Assembly: GCA_963790585.1 (NCBI GenBank)
Contig: CAWBOY010000004.1
Coordinates: 248,001-312,000, forward strand
Reading direction: 5' to 3'
DNA length: 64,000 nucleotides
DNA from: CAWBOY01 sp963790585
Lineage (GTDB): Bacteria; Planctomycetota; Planctomycetia; Gemmatales; Gemmataceae
The translations under genes were made by a program, and so were the position numbers. Shown piece after piece: positions 30,428-39,494 of the stretch (positions within the stretch are counted from its first letter, which is position 1; every line of letters begins with the position of its first letter). The notes under the pieces are model-generated. The model saw nothing but the letters and a program-made list of their open reading frames with translations. It ran no database searches and was not told the origin of the DNA.

Positions 30428-31024
30428 GGACCCCTCCCTGCTGGACGGCAAGCGACCGCCGTGCCCTTCCCCGCCAGGGCGCGGAAACACCGCAGCCGTT
30501 GCTGGCGATGCTTTCCGCAAGCCTAGTAAGGTAGGAATCTTCGCGGCGTGGCGCGATTGACAGGCCTCGGCACAAGAACCGCGACCTCTCGACCCGTCAC
30601 GCTGCCGAAGCCGCCTCGCCGGACGCGAATCCATTGCCGGGCTCCCCAGCCCGGAAATCGATTCTTGTCCACCCCATCGGCGAGAACGAATTCGGCCGGC
30701 CCATCAGGCCGGCTTCCGCTTGCCAAACCCCCGTCCGTGTACGACCCGGTGTGCGGGTCGCGTGTTCCCTCTGTATCGACCACGCAGCTGACTCGCCTGC
30801 AAGAAAAGCAATTTTCTCTTGCATCGACTCAAGCCCCCTGCCTGTGTGGCCGACCTCCCTCGAAAGTCCTGCTCTGGTTTGAGCACGCGAAGGGAAAAAT
30901 CCCTTCCCGCACCCGCGTCCGTCGGCAGACCTCCGTGGAGGACATTTGTCGAATCAAGTAATGAGGGGGCCGTATAGTCGCGAGGGGTGTTTCTGTCAAT
31001 ATCGGGTCGGCCCTTTTGGCCGCA
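30428..31024. other. Long gap without a recognised gene
   Basis: 597 bases between the sigma factor and mnmE, both on the minus strand. Open frames on either strand are composition-driven and have no recognisable product. Two modest hairpins are seen, around 30693-30713 (GGCCGG arms) and at 30742-30760 (CGACCCG/CGGGTCG). The stretch just before the sigma factor start should hold its promoter and leader. Confidence 0.5.
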
Positions 31025-32347
31025 CTACTTCCCAATACAAAACCGACTAAAAATCCGGTCCAACAAGTCCTCGGTGTAAACCGCACCGACCATCTCGCCG
31101 AGCTGCTCCAGCGCCAAACGCAATTCCAAAGCCAACAGTTCTGGCGGATCCGACTCGAGAACGATCGTGTGAGCACGACGCAGATTCGCCAAGCATGTTT
31201 CCACATGATGGCGACAGCGGCTGAGACTGGGGGCCAGCGCCGGCTCCCTGAGGAAGGCTGCGCGCTCGGCCAGGAGCGCTCGCAATTTGTCGAGCCCCGT
31301 GCCGTTGACTGCGCTCGTTGCCAGATAAGGAGCTTCCGTCGGCATCAGATCAGCGCGCGTGGCGATTGGCAGAACGGGCGGCGATGGGCGATTTAGTAGA
31401 GCGGTTTCCTCGTCTGTAATCGCCGCGTCAGCCGGCAGGCACAGAACGAGGAGATCTGCCTGCGCCGTTTGGTCCCGCGCGAAATCTTGCGCTTGGACCT
31501 CGACGTCATCCGCGCCGCGTTGAAAGCCCGCCGTGTCGATCAATTCGATGGCGACGCCACCGAGATGGATTTGCGCGACAAGGTAATCGCGCGTCGTGCC
31601 CGGCTGCGGGCTGACGAGGGCCCTGGAGCCGGTCAGAGCATTGAAAAGGCTGCTTTTTCCAGCGTTTGGCCTGCCCGCGAGGACGACGCGAAACGGGTGC
31701 TTGCTTTGCGCTCGGCTGTCGAGCTGACGGCGTAGGAGAGTTACCTGCGCTAGGGCGTTGCCCAGGCGCAGCAGCATTTCTTTTTGCTCGACGAAGTCTA
31801 GATCCTCATCACTGAAATCGAGGCCTGCCTCCACATCCGCAAGCAGGTTCAAAAGATCGTCGCGCAAAGCGGACAACGGCTGAGCCATGCCGCCCGCTAA
31901 TTGGGTAAGAGCGCGTTTCAGCTCGTCGCGATCGCCGGCTTCGATAACGGCATGAACCGCTTCGGCCCGCGTCAGATCCAGCTTGCCGTTGAGAAAGGCA
32001 CGAAGCGTGAACTCGCCCGGCCGGGCCGCCCGGGCGCCGGCCCGCAACAATTGCGCGATGAGTGCCTCAATCAATGGCGGGCTGGAAAGGGTGTGAATCT
32101 CGGCCATTTCCTGGCCGGTGTAGCTGCTAGGGTTGGGCCAGAGATAAAGAGTCACGGGCAACGGTGACGCGAAGCCATCAAGGCGGAGTTGGCCAACCGT
32201 GAGGCCGTGTGAAGGAGTTAATGGAGGGGAAAACGCGGCAGTCGCCAAAGCGATTGATTTCGGCCCGGTGAGGCGGATTATGGCCCGAAGGCCCGCGCCA
32301 GGCGCAGAAGCGAGCGCGACGATCGTATCCTGGATGTTGAGACTCAT
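31025..32347 (-). CDS. mnmE: tRNA uridine-5-carboxymethylaminomethyl modification GTPase
   Basis: 440 residues. Works with MnmG to modify U34 in tRNA. The N-terminal folate-binding region begins DTIVALASAPGAGLRAIIRLTG, the helical middle shows GEFTLRAFLNGKLDLTRAEAV, and the G domain shows GRPNAGKSSLFNAL (P-loop), GTTRDYLV, DTAGFQ and TRAD. The invariant C-terminal FCIGK, whose Cys is required in characterised members, is intact at the end. Length is normal. It is followed by no obvious partner. Confidence 0.95.
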   Translation of the reverse strand: MSLNIQDTIVALASAPGAGLRAIIRLTGPKSIALATAAFSPPLTPSHGLTVGQLRLDGFASPLPVTLYLWPNPSSYTGQEMAEIHTLSSPPLIEALIAQLLRAGARAARPGEFTLRAFLNGKLDLTRAEAVHAVIEAGDRDELKRALTQLAGGMAQPLSALRDDLLNLLADVEAGLDFSDEDLDFVEQKEMLLRLGNALAQVTLLRRQLDSRAQSKHPFRVVLAGRPNAGKSSLFNALTGSRALVSPQPGTTRDYLVAQIHLGGVAIELIDTAGFQRGADDVEVQAQDFARDQTAQADLLVLCLPADAAITDEETALLNRPSPPVLPIATRADLMPTEAPYLATSAVNGTGLDKLRALLAERAAFLREPALAPSLSRCRHHVETCLANLRRAHTIVLESDPPELLALELRLALEQLGEMVGAVYTEDLLDRIFSRFCIGK

Positions 32348-32355
32348 CCCGTTTT

Positions 32356-32489
32356 TATATAGCCGCCGGCTATATATGGAGTCGATAATCCATCTGCCAG
32401 GCGTGGCCGGGGTCGGTACCCCGACCCCGGTGTAGCACTAACGGCTCCAGAGAACCGGGGTCGGAGTACCGACCCCGGCCACGCCTGGC
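32356..32489. repeat. Two palindromes upstream of mnmE
   Basis: A short palindrome TATAGCCGCCGGCTATA (32358-32374) lies just before the mnmE start. Further out, arms 32396-32430 and 32455-32489 (GCCAGGCGTGGCCGGGGTCG... and complement) pair over about 35 bases; each arm also folds on itself through GGGGTCGG-ACCCCGACCCC. The right-arm word GAGTACCGACCCCGGCCAC recurs at 55872-55890. Confidence 0.85.
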
Positions 32490-32528
32490 AAACCTCATAA
32501 ACTAATTTCTGACTCAGGGCCCCGGCGG

Positions 32529-34111
32529 CTAAATATAGAGCCGATAATCCATTTCCGGGAAGATCGCGTCGATCTGCTCCAGCGCGGCCAATTTCTCAGG
32601 CTCAAGGCCGCCCCATTCCAGGCCGTTCAATAAATAATGGAACCGATGAATGTGTTCGTTGAAGCGTCGCGTTGCGTATTCCTCGGTCGTGCCATTCGTG
32701 ATGATGAACGGCCAATCCGAGCTTTGCGCGAGCATCAACTCCCGGGCGGCTTGCGTTAGAACGCGATCGTTGAACGTGCCGAGTTGGCGGTCTCGATGAC
32801 GCTGGGCCAACTGGGTCATGCGCACGGCTGCCTCGTGGAGTGGACGATACATCCAATCGGTCTTGGGGTTGATCCAATGCTCGGCGTAGCCGTTGCGGCC
32901 CCAGCTACTCGGCCCGGGCATCGCCTTTTGCTGAATCGGATGGGCCTTGAGGAAGTCGCACGGCGTCGAGGCGATCAGGTCATTTTGGTAGGACAATTCC
33001 TTGAGGACATAATAGATCCATTGCGGACCTTCAAACCACCAATGGCCAAATAGTTCCGCGTCATAAGGCGAGACCAGCACGGGCGGGAATGGCATACGGC
33101 TGCCGGAGTTCACTGCCTGATCCGTGCAGCGGATGACGAAATCATGAGCATGCTTCTGGGCCGATTCACTGGCCCAATCGGGATTATATAGTTGCTTGTC
33201 CACCGTCGGCCCCGTGACACGGTGATACTTGATCCCCGTCTGCGTGCGAATCCCTTTGGCATACTGGAACGGCTCCATGTATTCCTGGGGCAGATCGAAG
33301 CCAATGTCGCGGTAGTAGTCACGATAATTGTAGTCCGCCGGATAACCTATACGACTGCTCCAGACGAGCTTCGACGTCGCTGGATGCCGGCCAAATGCAG
33401 CCACGCCCGACGGGCAGTAGAGCGGCGCCGATACGCCAAACAACGGCCGAGGCGTCGCGTGTTCGATCGCATGGGAATCGACCAGGAAATAACGGATACC
33501 CGCATCCGCGAGCACCTGATCCAGGCCCGGGTAAAAGGCACATTCCGGTATCCACATCCCTTTGGGTTTTTGGCCGAAGATTCGCTCATGCTCATTGACC
33601 GCGGTCACCACCTGGGCCCGCACCGCTGTCGGTTCGGAGCTGAGCACCGGCAAAAACCCATGCGTGCCGGCGCACGTGATGAGTTCCACCAGCCCGGCTT
33701 GCTCATATTCACGGAACGCATCGAGCAAGCGCGTACCACAGCGATCGACGAAGACGCTCAAAGCCTCCGTATAGAGGCGGCGATACATTTGAGCCAGGAA
33801 ATGGAGGTCCGGCGTTTTCTTGGTGCGCTCGCATTCGCGCTCGGCGAGTTGGCGGGTCCCTTCGAGATATTTCTGACATCGCTCCCGAAGCAGCGGATCC
33901 TCGAGCATGTTCGCCAACGGCGGCGAGATCGAAAGCGTGACCCGAAATTTGCGATGCTCCGCGCCAGGCGATCGAAAAACTTGATGAGCGGAATATACGT
34001 CTCTGCCACGGCTTCGAAGAGCCAGCGTTCTTCGAGGAACCGATCGTACTCCGGGTGCCGCACATAGGGCAAATGTGCATGGAGGACCAGGAGGAGGTAG
34101 CCTTTTGGCAT
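32529..34111 (-). CDS. GH57 1,4-alpha-glucan branching enzyme (one frame break)
   Basis: About 527 residues. Family GH57 enzymes of this kind introduce alpha-1,6 branches into glycogen. The start MPKGYLLLVLHAHLPYVRHP carries the first GH57 motif; the nucleophile Glu is in GMWIPECAFYP and the acid/base Asp in VSPYDAELFGHWWFEG. The C-terminal helical DUF1957-type domain is present. The frame breaks near 33947, where SIANF should continue as RVTLSISPPLANMLEDPLL; one missing T in a T run repairs it exactly. It lies 20 bases after the DUF4912 gene and is probably co-transcribed, pointing to a glycogen pathway. Confidence 0.92.
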
Positions 34112-34131
34112 GATGAAATCCCGTCTGCCGT

Positions 34132-35292
34132 TTAGCCGCGCGTCAACTCAGGAAACGTCTCCGCACACAATTCCAGATATTGCCACGCCACATTATCCGT
34201 TTGCCAATCGAGCATCGGGAAGGGATGCACGCGGTCGCGGGCGATGCCCAACTCCATGAACGCCAGGTCATGGAGCCAGTCCGGAGTCAGGATGCAATCG
34301 ACCGACTGTGCGAGTTCGCGTTCTATTTTTTGAATCTCGCGCGACAATTCACTCGCCTCGCCGCCGCCTCGACGAGTCAATTCGAGTGATGACAGTAGTA
34401 AAACCGTCGGTCGCGTACCGAGCCAGGGAGCGAGGCCAGCGCACCATTCGTGGATATTGAAGAGGTCGAAAGGCGGCAAAGGCTGTATGGCACCTTCGGC
34501 GGCTCGGGCAAAAGCCAGAGCCTGTTCGACGAGAGAGCCGTCGCGGAGGAACGACAGCGGATGATAGGTCACAGGGTCCTGAACCACTGGCTTTGCAAAT
34601 ACGATAGCATCGGGGACGAAAAGATGGACGTCATGGCCCAATTTCCCAAGGTCGGCTGCGAGACGGGCGACGAAATGAGCCAGGGGGCTGTCTTGACCGC
34701 CAAGCGGCGTCTCCCAGGCGAATGAGGCGATTCGCAGTCGATCACGCAGCTTCGGCTTGGGCCGATTTGCGAGGACATGCCCCTGTTCCCACAGACTGCC
34801 GATTTCTTCACGCTGTCCGTGGCTGTCGATGAGCAGCGCTGACTGGCTCTCGTGATTTGACACCGCGTCGGCGGCGAACGCGACGGCGTGCGACCGGGCC
34901 GCCGGAATGAACTCGCCTTCACGCAAGCGAAAGCCAACCTCGGCGAGTTGCCAGGTTCCAGGCTTTGGCAGATGGAACAGATATTGGCCCGTCAGGTCGC
35001 GGATCGGTATGTCAATCGTCGAATGGGCATTCCAGCCGTTGAATTCTATATAAGAGATGTCATAAAGACGAATAATCATCTGGCAATCGCGCCAGGCATC
35101 GCCGCGCCAGCCACAATTTTGTTCGACCCAGGAATGAAGCACGCGCCAATGAACGAAGCCGTTGAAAGGATCGACCATCGCCAGGCCGACATGGTTCCAG
35201 GACGGTTGGAATCGCTCAGCGGGATGTTGCTCGCTGATCTCCCAAGCAATGCGGCGCAGCGAATCCTGTTTGAGAGAGTCGCTGGGTTTCAT
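34132..35292 (-). CDS. DUF4912 protein with glycosyltransferase-like C-terminal part
   Basis: 386 residues in two parts. Residues about 1-150 match DUF4912 (WEISEQHPAERFQPSWNH, LYDISYIEFNGWNAHSTIDI, WQLAEVGFR). Residues about 185 onward begin RIASFAWETPLGGQDSPLAH, like the N-terminal half of a GT5 glycogen synthase catalytic domain (KVGGLGDV-like position: PLGG), and include LGHDVHLFVPDA and FDLFNIHEWCAGLAPWLG. The second Rossmann half of a full GT-B enzyme is missing, so it may be a scaffold or regulator and not an active transferase. It directly precedes the GH57 branching enzyme. A GAGGA site precedes the ATG. Confidence 0.8.
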   Translation of the reverse strand: MKPSDSLKQDSLRRIAWEISEQHPAERFQPSWNHVGLAMVDPFNGFVHWRVLHSWVEQNCGWRGDAWRDCQMIIRLYDISYIEFNGWNAHSTIDIPIRDLTGQYLFHLPKPGTWQLAEVGFRLREGEFIPAARSHAVAFAADAVSNHESQSALLIDSHGQREEIGSLWEQGHVLANRPKPKLRDRLRIASFAWETPLGGQDSPLAHFVARLAADLGKLGHDVHLFVPDAIVFAKPVVQDPVTYHPLSFLRDGSLVEQALAFARAAEGAIQPLPPFDLFNIHEWCAGLAPWLGTRPTVLLLSSLELTRRGGGEASELSREIQKIERELAQSVDCILTPDWLHDLAFMELGIARDRVHPFPMLDWQTDNVAWQYLELCAETFPELTRG

Positions 35293-35458
35293 GACGAACG
35301 TTCCTCAGGTGAGCGTTCCAGTTGGGCTCCTTAAAGTCCTACTCCATTTTTCTAACACGCGTCGCCAGCATCAATGAATTTTCGGTCTGCGGAAACTTTC
35401 CGATCAGACGGGATCGCTGCCATCCTTATATCCGGCGCAAGCCGAACCGAAGGCAAGG

Positions 35459-36550
35459 TCACTGCGTGAGTAGATAAACGGCGAACGACGCCAACCAATG
35501 CTCACCCGCATAATCGCCGCTGGCGACATGCTTGAGCGCAGCGTCGGCATGAAGGGTCGCGGCGTCGGTAAGCAACTTGCGCCGGGGATCGTCCTTGGGC
35601 AATGCCGACGCGATGCCGCGCATGCACCACGCGCGGCTCAGATTGAGTCCATCGAGATGAACGATTTGCGGATCGGTTCGATCGGTCACCGTGGCCGGAA
35701 CGAAGAGCGACTTCGGCTCACTCTTGGCCAGGTCGGGCAGGTACTTGGTCAACCATTTGGGAAACTCATCCGGAGCGAGCACGCGCCGCATCAAGTCGGC
35801 TTCTTCCAGGCTGGGCGAAAGAAAGTCGGCCCCGTCCGGTTCCCACGCCGCGGGAATATTGAGGTCCTTGGCGAAATAGTCCCGGCTACGCTCCTCGATT
35901 CGCTCGCGCAGCGCCTGGTGGTTCATCGTTTTGGCGTAGTCCAACGCGAAGATCAAACCGAAAGCCGTATTTTGATGCACGCCTCTGCGGATCGGGTATG
36001 TCTGTTTTGGAAGAAACGAGATATAGCGCTCGGCGATCACCTTGGTCAGCGGCTCCATGTTCCGCGACCATTCCTTGGCTTGGGGATCGTCCCAACCGTG
36101 AAGCTCCTCGGCCAATTTAAGAAGCCAGGCCCAACCGTAAGTCCGCTCGAACGACTGCGTATTGGGCCGCGCGAAATAATCAGCCTCGATCTGCAAATTC
36201 TTGGTCGTCAGATGCTCCGCGAGCACCGTTCGGATCTCTTTCTGCTCATGCAGCTCCGGAAAAAGCCGCAGCAGCCGCACGAGCATCCAGTGGCCATGCA
36301 CCGAGGAATGCCAATCGAAACAGCCGTAGAACGCGGGGTGGAACTCCTTGGGGCTTTTGACGTCCTTATCGCTATTGAGTACGTCGCCCGGATGATTGGG
36401 ATACTCCTTCGAGATCCCTTTGAGCGCCAGCCTGGCAAACGCGGAGGCCTGGATTTCGGTCAATTTCGCGGTCTCCTTTGTCTCCGAAGCACGCTGCGAA
36501 AGGAGAAGAAGCGGCGTCAAGAGGCAGAATAGGATGCGGTAGGGAGACAT
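35459..36550 (-). CDS. DUF2891 family exported protein
   Basis: 363 residues with an N-terminal signal peptide (MSPYRILFCLLTPLLLLSQRA). DUF2891 motifs are clear: HPAFYGCFDWHSSVHGHWML, TYGWAWLLKLAEELHGWDDP, HQNTAFGLIFALDYAKTMN and GLNLSRAWCMRGIASALP. The mostly helical repeats suggest an alpha/alpha-toroid fold, but no activity is established for the family. It ends HWLASFAVYLLTQ, also typical. It has no evident operon partner. Confidence 0.88.
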   Translation of the reverse strand: MSPYRILFCLLTPLLLLSQRASETKETAKLTEIQASAFARLALKGISKEYPNHPGDVLNSDKDVKSPKEFHPAFYGCFDWHSSVHGHWMLVRLLRLFPELHEQKEIRTVLAEHLTTKNLQIEADYFARPNTQSFERTYGWAWLLKLAEELHGWDDPQAKEWSRNMEPLTKVIAERYISFLPKQTYPIRRGVHQNTAFGLIFALDYAKTMNHQALRERIEERSRDYFAKDLNIPAAWEPDGADFLSPSLEEADLMRRVLAPDEFPKWLTKYLPDLAKSEPKSLFVPATVTDRTDPQIVHLDGLNLSRAWCMRGIASALPKDDPRRKLLTDAATLHADAALKHVASGDYAGEHWLASFAVYLLTQ

Positions 36551-36579
36551 ATTGGGACCTCAAGGAATTCAGCCGCGCC

Positions 36580-36834
36580 TCACGACGCCGCCGACTGCGG
36601 TAATGGCAAAGGCTCGAGCCGAACAATGTGAACCAAGGCGACCACTTCATAGCGGTCGAAGTTCGCATCGCTCTCCGCGACGCGAAATCCGATAATTACG
36701 GTGCGCTTACCCACCATAATCATGGGCACGTCGCGCTCGGTAATATCGTAGGACTTACCGGTGGTCGTCACGATACGAAACGGCTGAAAGGGTTTCTTCT
36801 TTAACTCGGACTCCAAATCTTGCGGGTACATCAT
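36580..36834 (-). CDS. Small conserved protein of unknown function
   Basis: 84 residues. The start is taken at ATG 36834 or the adjacent ATG 36831, with GGAG about ten bases upstream. The text KKKPFQPFRIVTTTGKSYDI, ERDVPMIMVGKRTVIIGF and YEVVALVHIVRLEPL has the beta-rich pattern of short proteins frequent in planctomycete genomes (cytosolic, no signal peptide). No function is known. It lies about 30 bases upstream of the DUF2891 gene on the same strand and could share its transcript. Confidence 0.7.
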   Translation of the reverse strand: MMYPQDLESELKKKPFQPFRIVTTTGKSYDITERDVPMIMVGKRTVIIGFRVAESDANFDRYEVVALVHIVRLEPLPLPQSAAS

Positions 36835-37020
36835 GTTTGCTTCTCCGGCCAACGGCGCTCGCGCCCGTTAAATTAACGCTGTCATTATAGAAGAAGTCTC
36901 CCTACGCACCTCGCTCCTCGCGACCAACGCATCGCCTCGTCCCTTGCCCTCCTTCAGGCCAAGCCGTTACAATGCTCTTTCGGATACCAGCCGATTTTCA
37001 CGTCCGCACAGGAGATGGCG

Positions 37021-38837
37021 ATGCTGAACCAGGCCCTCAAAGACGCCGTCATCCGCTTGCTGCCGCGCGTCCAACAGCCCGCGCAGTATCTCGGCGGCGA
37101 ACTCAATAGCATCGTCAAAGACCATAGCACGGTCCGCGGCAAGGTTTGCCTTTCGTTTCCCGACACCTACGCGATGGGGATGAGCCATCATGGGCTGCAG
37201 GTGCTTTACAGCATCATGAATGCGGATTCGCAATGGGCTTGCGAGCGGGCGTTCACTCCCTGGTTCGACTTCGATGCTTTGCTTCGTCAACACAAGCTGC
37301 CTCTTTACAGCCTGGAGACGTTCACGCCGCTGTCTCAGTTCGATGTCGTTGGTTTCAGCCTTCAATATGAGATCTGCTATACAAACATTCTGACGATGCT
37401 CGACCTGGGCGGCATTCCGCTCTTCAGCAAGGATCGGACGGTTGATCATCCGCTCGTTATCTGCGGCGGACCGGGGGCGCAGAATCCGGAGCCGCTCGCG
37501 CCGTTCGTCGATCTGTTCGTCATCGGTGACGGCGAAGAAAGTTTGCCCTGGCTGACTGACAAGTGGATGTCACTCAAAGAACGTGGCGGCCAAACGCGCG
37601 CGGACATGCTGGCCGAGCTGGTCGGCTCCGTCGCGGACGACGGCTGGATCCCCTGGGCCTATGCGCCCGCTTTCTACGAGCCGGAATATAAGGCCGACGG
37701 CACGCTCGCGGCCATGAATCGCACTCGGGCCGACGTGCCGGTTTCGGTCCAGGCCTGCACCATTCGCCAAGATTTCGACGACATCCCTTTGCCGACGTTT
37801 CCCGTCGTCGCCAATATCTCCACGCCGCACGATCGGATCGCGATCGAGATCATGCGCGGTTGCCCGTGGCAGTGCCGCTTCTGTCAATCGACTGTCATCA
37901 AACGGCCATTGCGCGTCCGCTCAGTCGAGACAATCGTCCAGGCCGCTCTCGAAAGCTATCGAAACACTGGTTACGACGAGATTAGCTTGCTCTCTCTGAG
38001 TTCCAGCGATTATCCGCATTTTGAAGAGCTGGTTCATCGGATGCACGAGGTTTTTCATCCGCTCGGCGTCAGCATCAGCGTGCCGAGCCTGCGCGTCAAT
38101 CATCAGCTGCGGAGTCTGCCCAAGCTGATTCGCGGCGTGCGCAATCAAGGTTTGACGCTCGCCCCGGAAGTGGCCCGAGACGACATGCGCGAGCAGATCC
38201 GCAAGCCTGTCGATAACGCCGACCTGTATGAAGGCTGCCGCGAGGCGTTCAAAAACGGTTGGAAACGGGTCAAGCTCTACTTCCTGATCGGTCTGCCGGG
38301 AGAGCGCGTCGTCGATCTCGATGGCATCGTCGACATGGCCGAGACGATTTCGCGCATCGGCAAGGAGGTCACGGGCCGATTCCTCGAAGTGACGGCCTCC
38401 GTCTCGAACTTCGTACCCAAGCCTCATACGCCTTACCAATGGAACGGCATCCAAACACGCGATTATCTCCATTGGGCCGGCCGATATTTGCGAAGTCGCG
38501 TCCGCCTCAAGTCGGTGAAGGTCAAGCAACATGACATCGAACGCAGCATGCTCGAAGGGCTGCTGACGCGCGGCGACCGCCGTATCGCCGATGTGTTGCT
38601 CGAAGCCTATCGCCGGGCGCGAAACTCGACGCCTGGGACGAAGGCTTCAAGCCGGACATTTGGTGGAAGGCCGTGGAAGATCTCGGCATCGACTTCGGTT
38701 TCTACGCCCACCGGGCCCGACCGATGGACGAAGTGCAGCCCTGGGATCATATCAACGTCAAAAAAGGTCGTGCTTATCTCGAAAAGGAGCAGACCCGGAG
38801 CCTGATGCAGTTGGAAGTGATGGCCGGGGCTGTTTGA
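37021..38837 (+). CDS. B12-binding radical SAM protein, TIGR03960-like (one frame break)
   Basis: About 606 residues. The start is taken at ATG 37021, six bases after AGGAG; the ATG at 37015 touches that site. The N-terminal part resembles a cobalamin-binding domain without the classic DxHxxG (FPDTYAMGMSHHGLQVLYSI). The radical SAM cluster motif is RGCPWQCRFCQ near residue 280, with later APEVARDDMREQIRKPV and YFLIGLPGE. The frame breaks near 38616; adding one G in CGCCGGGCGCG gives GAKLDAWDEGFKPDIWWKAV and a stop at 38837. Members of this family often precede a TIGR03936 (DUF2344) protein; none is seen here. Substrate unknown. Confidence 0.88.
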
Positions 38838-38915
38838 AATGCGATTGTGATAGTCCGCGCCGACCGTTACGATCTCTGGCAGCGCGATACCATTCAAATT
38901 CTCGAGGAAACCGAT

Positions 38916-39347
38916 ATGAAGCGTATGATTTCGTCGTTGGGCGTTCTCCTTTTGGCTCTGTCGATGCTGAGTCAGGCACGCTCCGCCGTCCTGGCCGACG
39001 ATGACGCCAAGGCGATCCAGGGCACCTGGACCTTCACCAAGCTCGAAACCAATGGCAAGGAAGAGACGCCCAAGGAAAAACCGAAGCTCAAGATCACCGC
39101 TGACAAGATGCTGCCCATCGGCAAGGATGATCCCGCTTCGTACAAGCTTGGCGCCGGCGACGCTGTGAAAACGATCGACATCACCCCCGACACCGGCTCC
39201 GACAAAGGCAAAACTTTGAAGGCGCTCTACAAATTGGACGGCGATTCGTTGGTTCTTTGCTTTCCGAAATCGTCCGGCGACGAACGACCCAAGGACCTGA
39301 CGCCGAGAGACGGCACCGTCATTGTGACGTTCAAACGCGATAAGTAA
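38916..39347 (+). CDS. Small secreted protein, TIGR03067-like
   Basis: 143 residues from the ATG at 38916, with GAGG upstream. Signal peptide MKRMISSLGVLLLALSMLSQ. The mature protein starts with the family hallmark KAIQGTWTFTKLETNGKE, continues with lipocalin-like strands (KTIDITPDTGSDKGKTLKAL; YKLDGDSLVLCFP) and ends VIVTFKRDK, all typical of the planctomycete TIGR03067 family of unknown role. It follows the radical SAM gene by 78 bases and is followed by a palindrome of the GAGCC(C/T)GAAGCG family. Confidence 0.85.
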   Translation: MKRMISSLGVLLLALSMLSQARSAVLADDDAKAIQGTWTFTKLETNGKEETPKEKPKLKITADKMLPIGKDDPASYKLGAGDAVKTIDITPDTGSDKGKTLKALYKLDGDSLVLCFPKSSGDERPKDLTPRDGTVIVTFKRDK

Positions 39348-39358
39348 TCCGCAGTCAT

Positions 39359-39475
39359 TGCGCATTTTCCGAGCCCGAAGCGTAAGCGAGGGAAATCGCT
39401 TTGCGCGAGAATTCGTAACGGATTCTAGGGAAGAGCCATCTCCCTCGCTTACGCTTCGGGCTCGGAAAATGCGCA
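39359..39475. repeat. GAGCCCGAAGCGTAAGCG palindrome (variant)
   Basis: Arms 39359-39393 and 39441-39475 (TGCGCATTTTCCGAGCCCGA... and complement) match perfectly over 35 bases around a 47-base loop. The core differs by one base (CCCGAA for CCTGAA) from the other family members, and both arms share the change, which suggests the arms stay matched to one another by conversion or recent copying. Confidence 0.9.
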
Positions 39476-39494
39476 TTGGAATGGAGAGCCGCAC

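Noticed and set aside
30548..30961. Possible gene in the gap before mnmE
   Set aside because: The translation has no recognisable family, no ribosome site, and competes with open frames on the other strand; composition alone explains it.
35498..36532. Open frame of 344 codons on the plus strand
   Set aside because: Antisense to the DUF2891 gene; high GC keeps several frames open.
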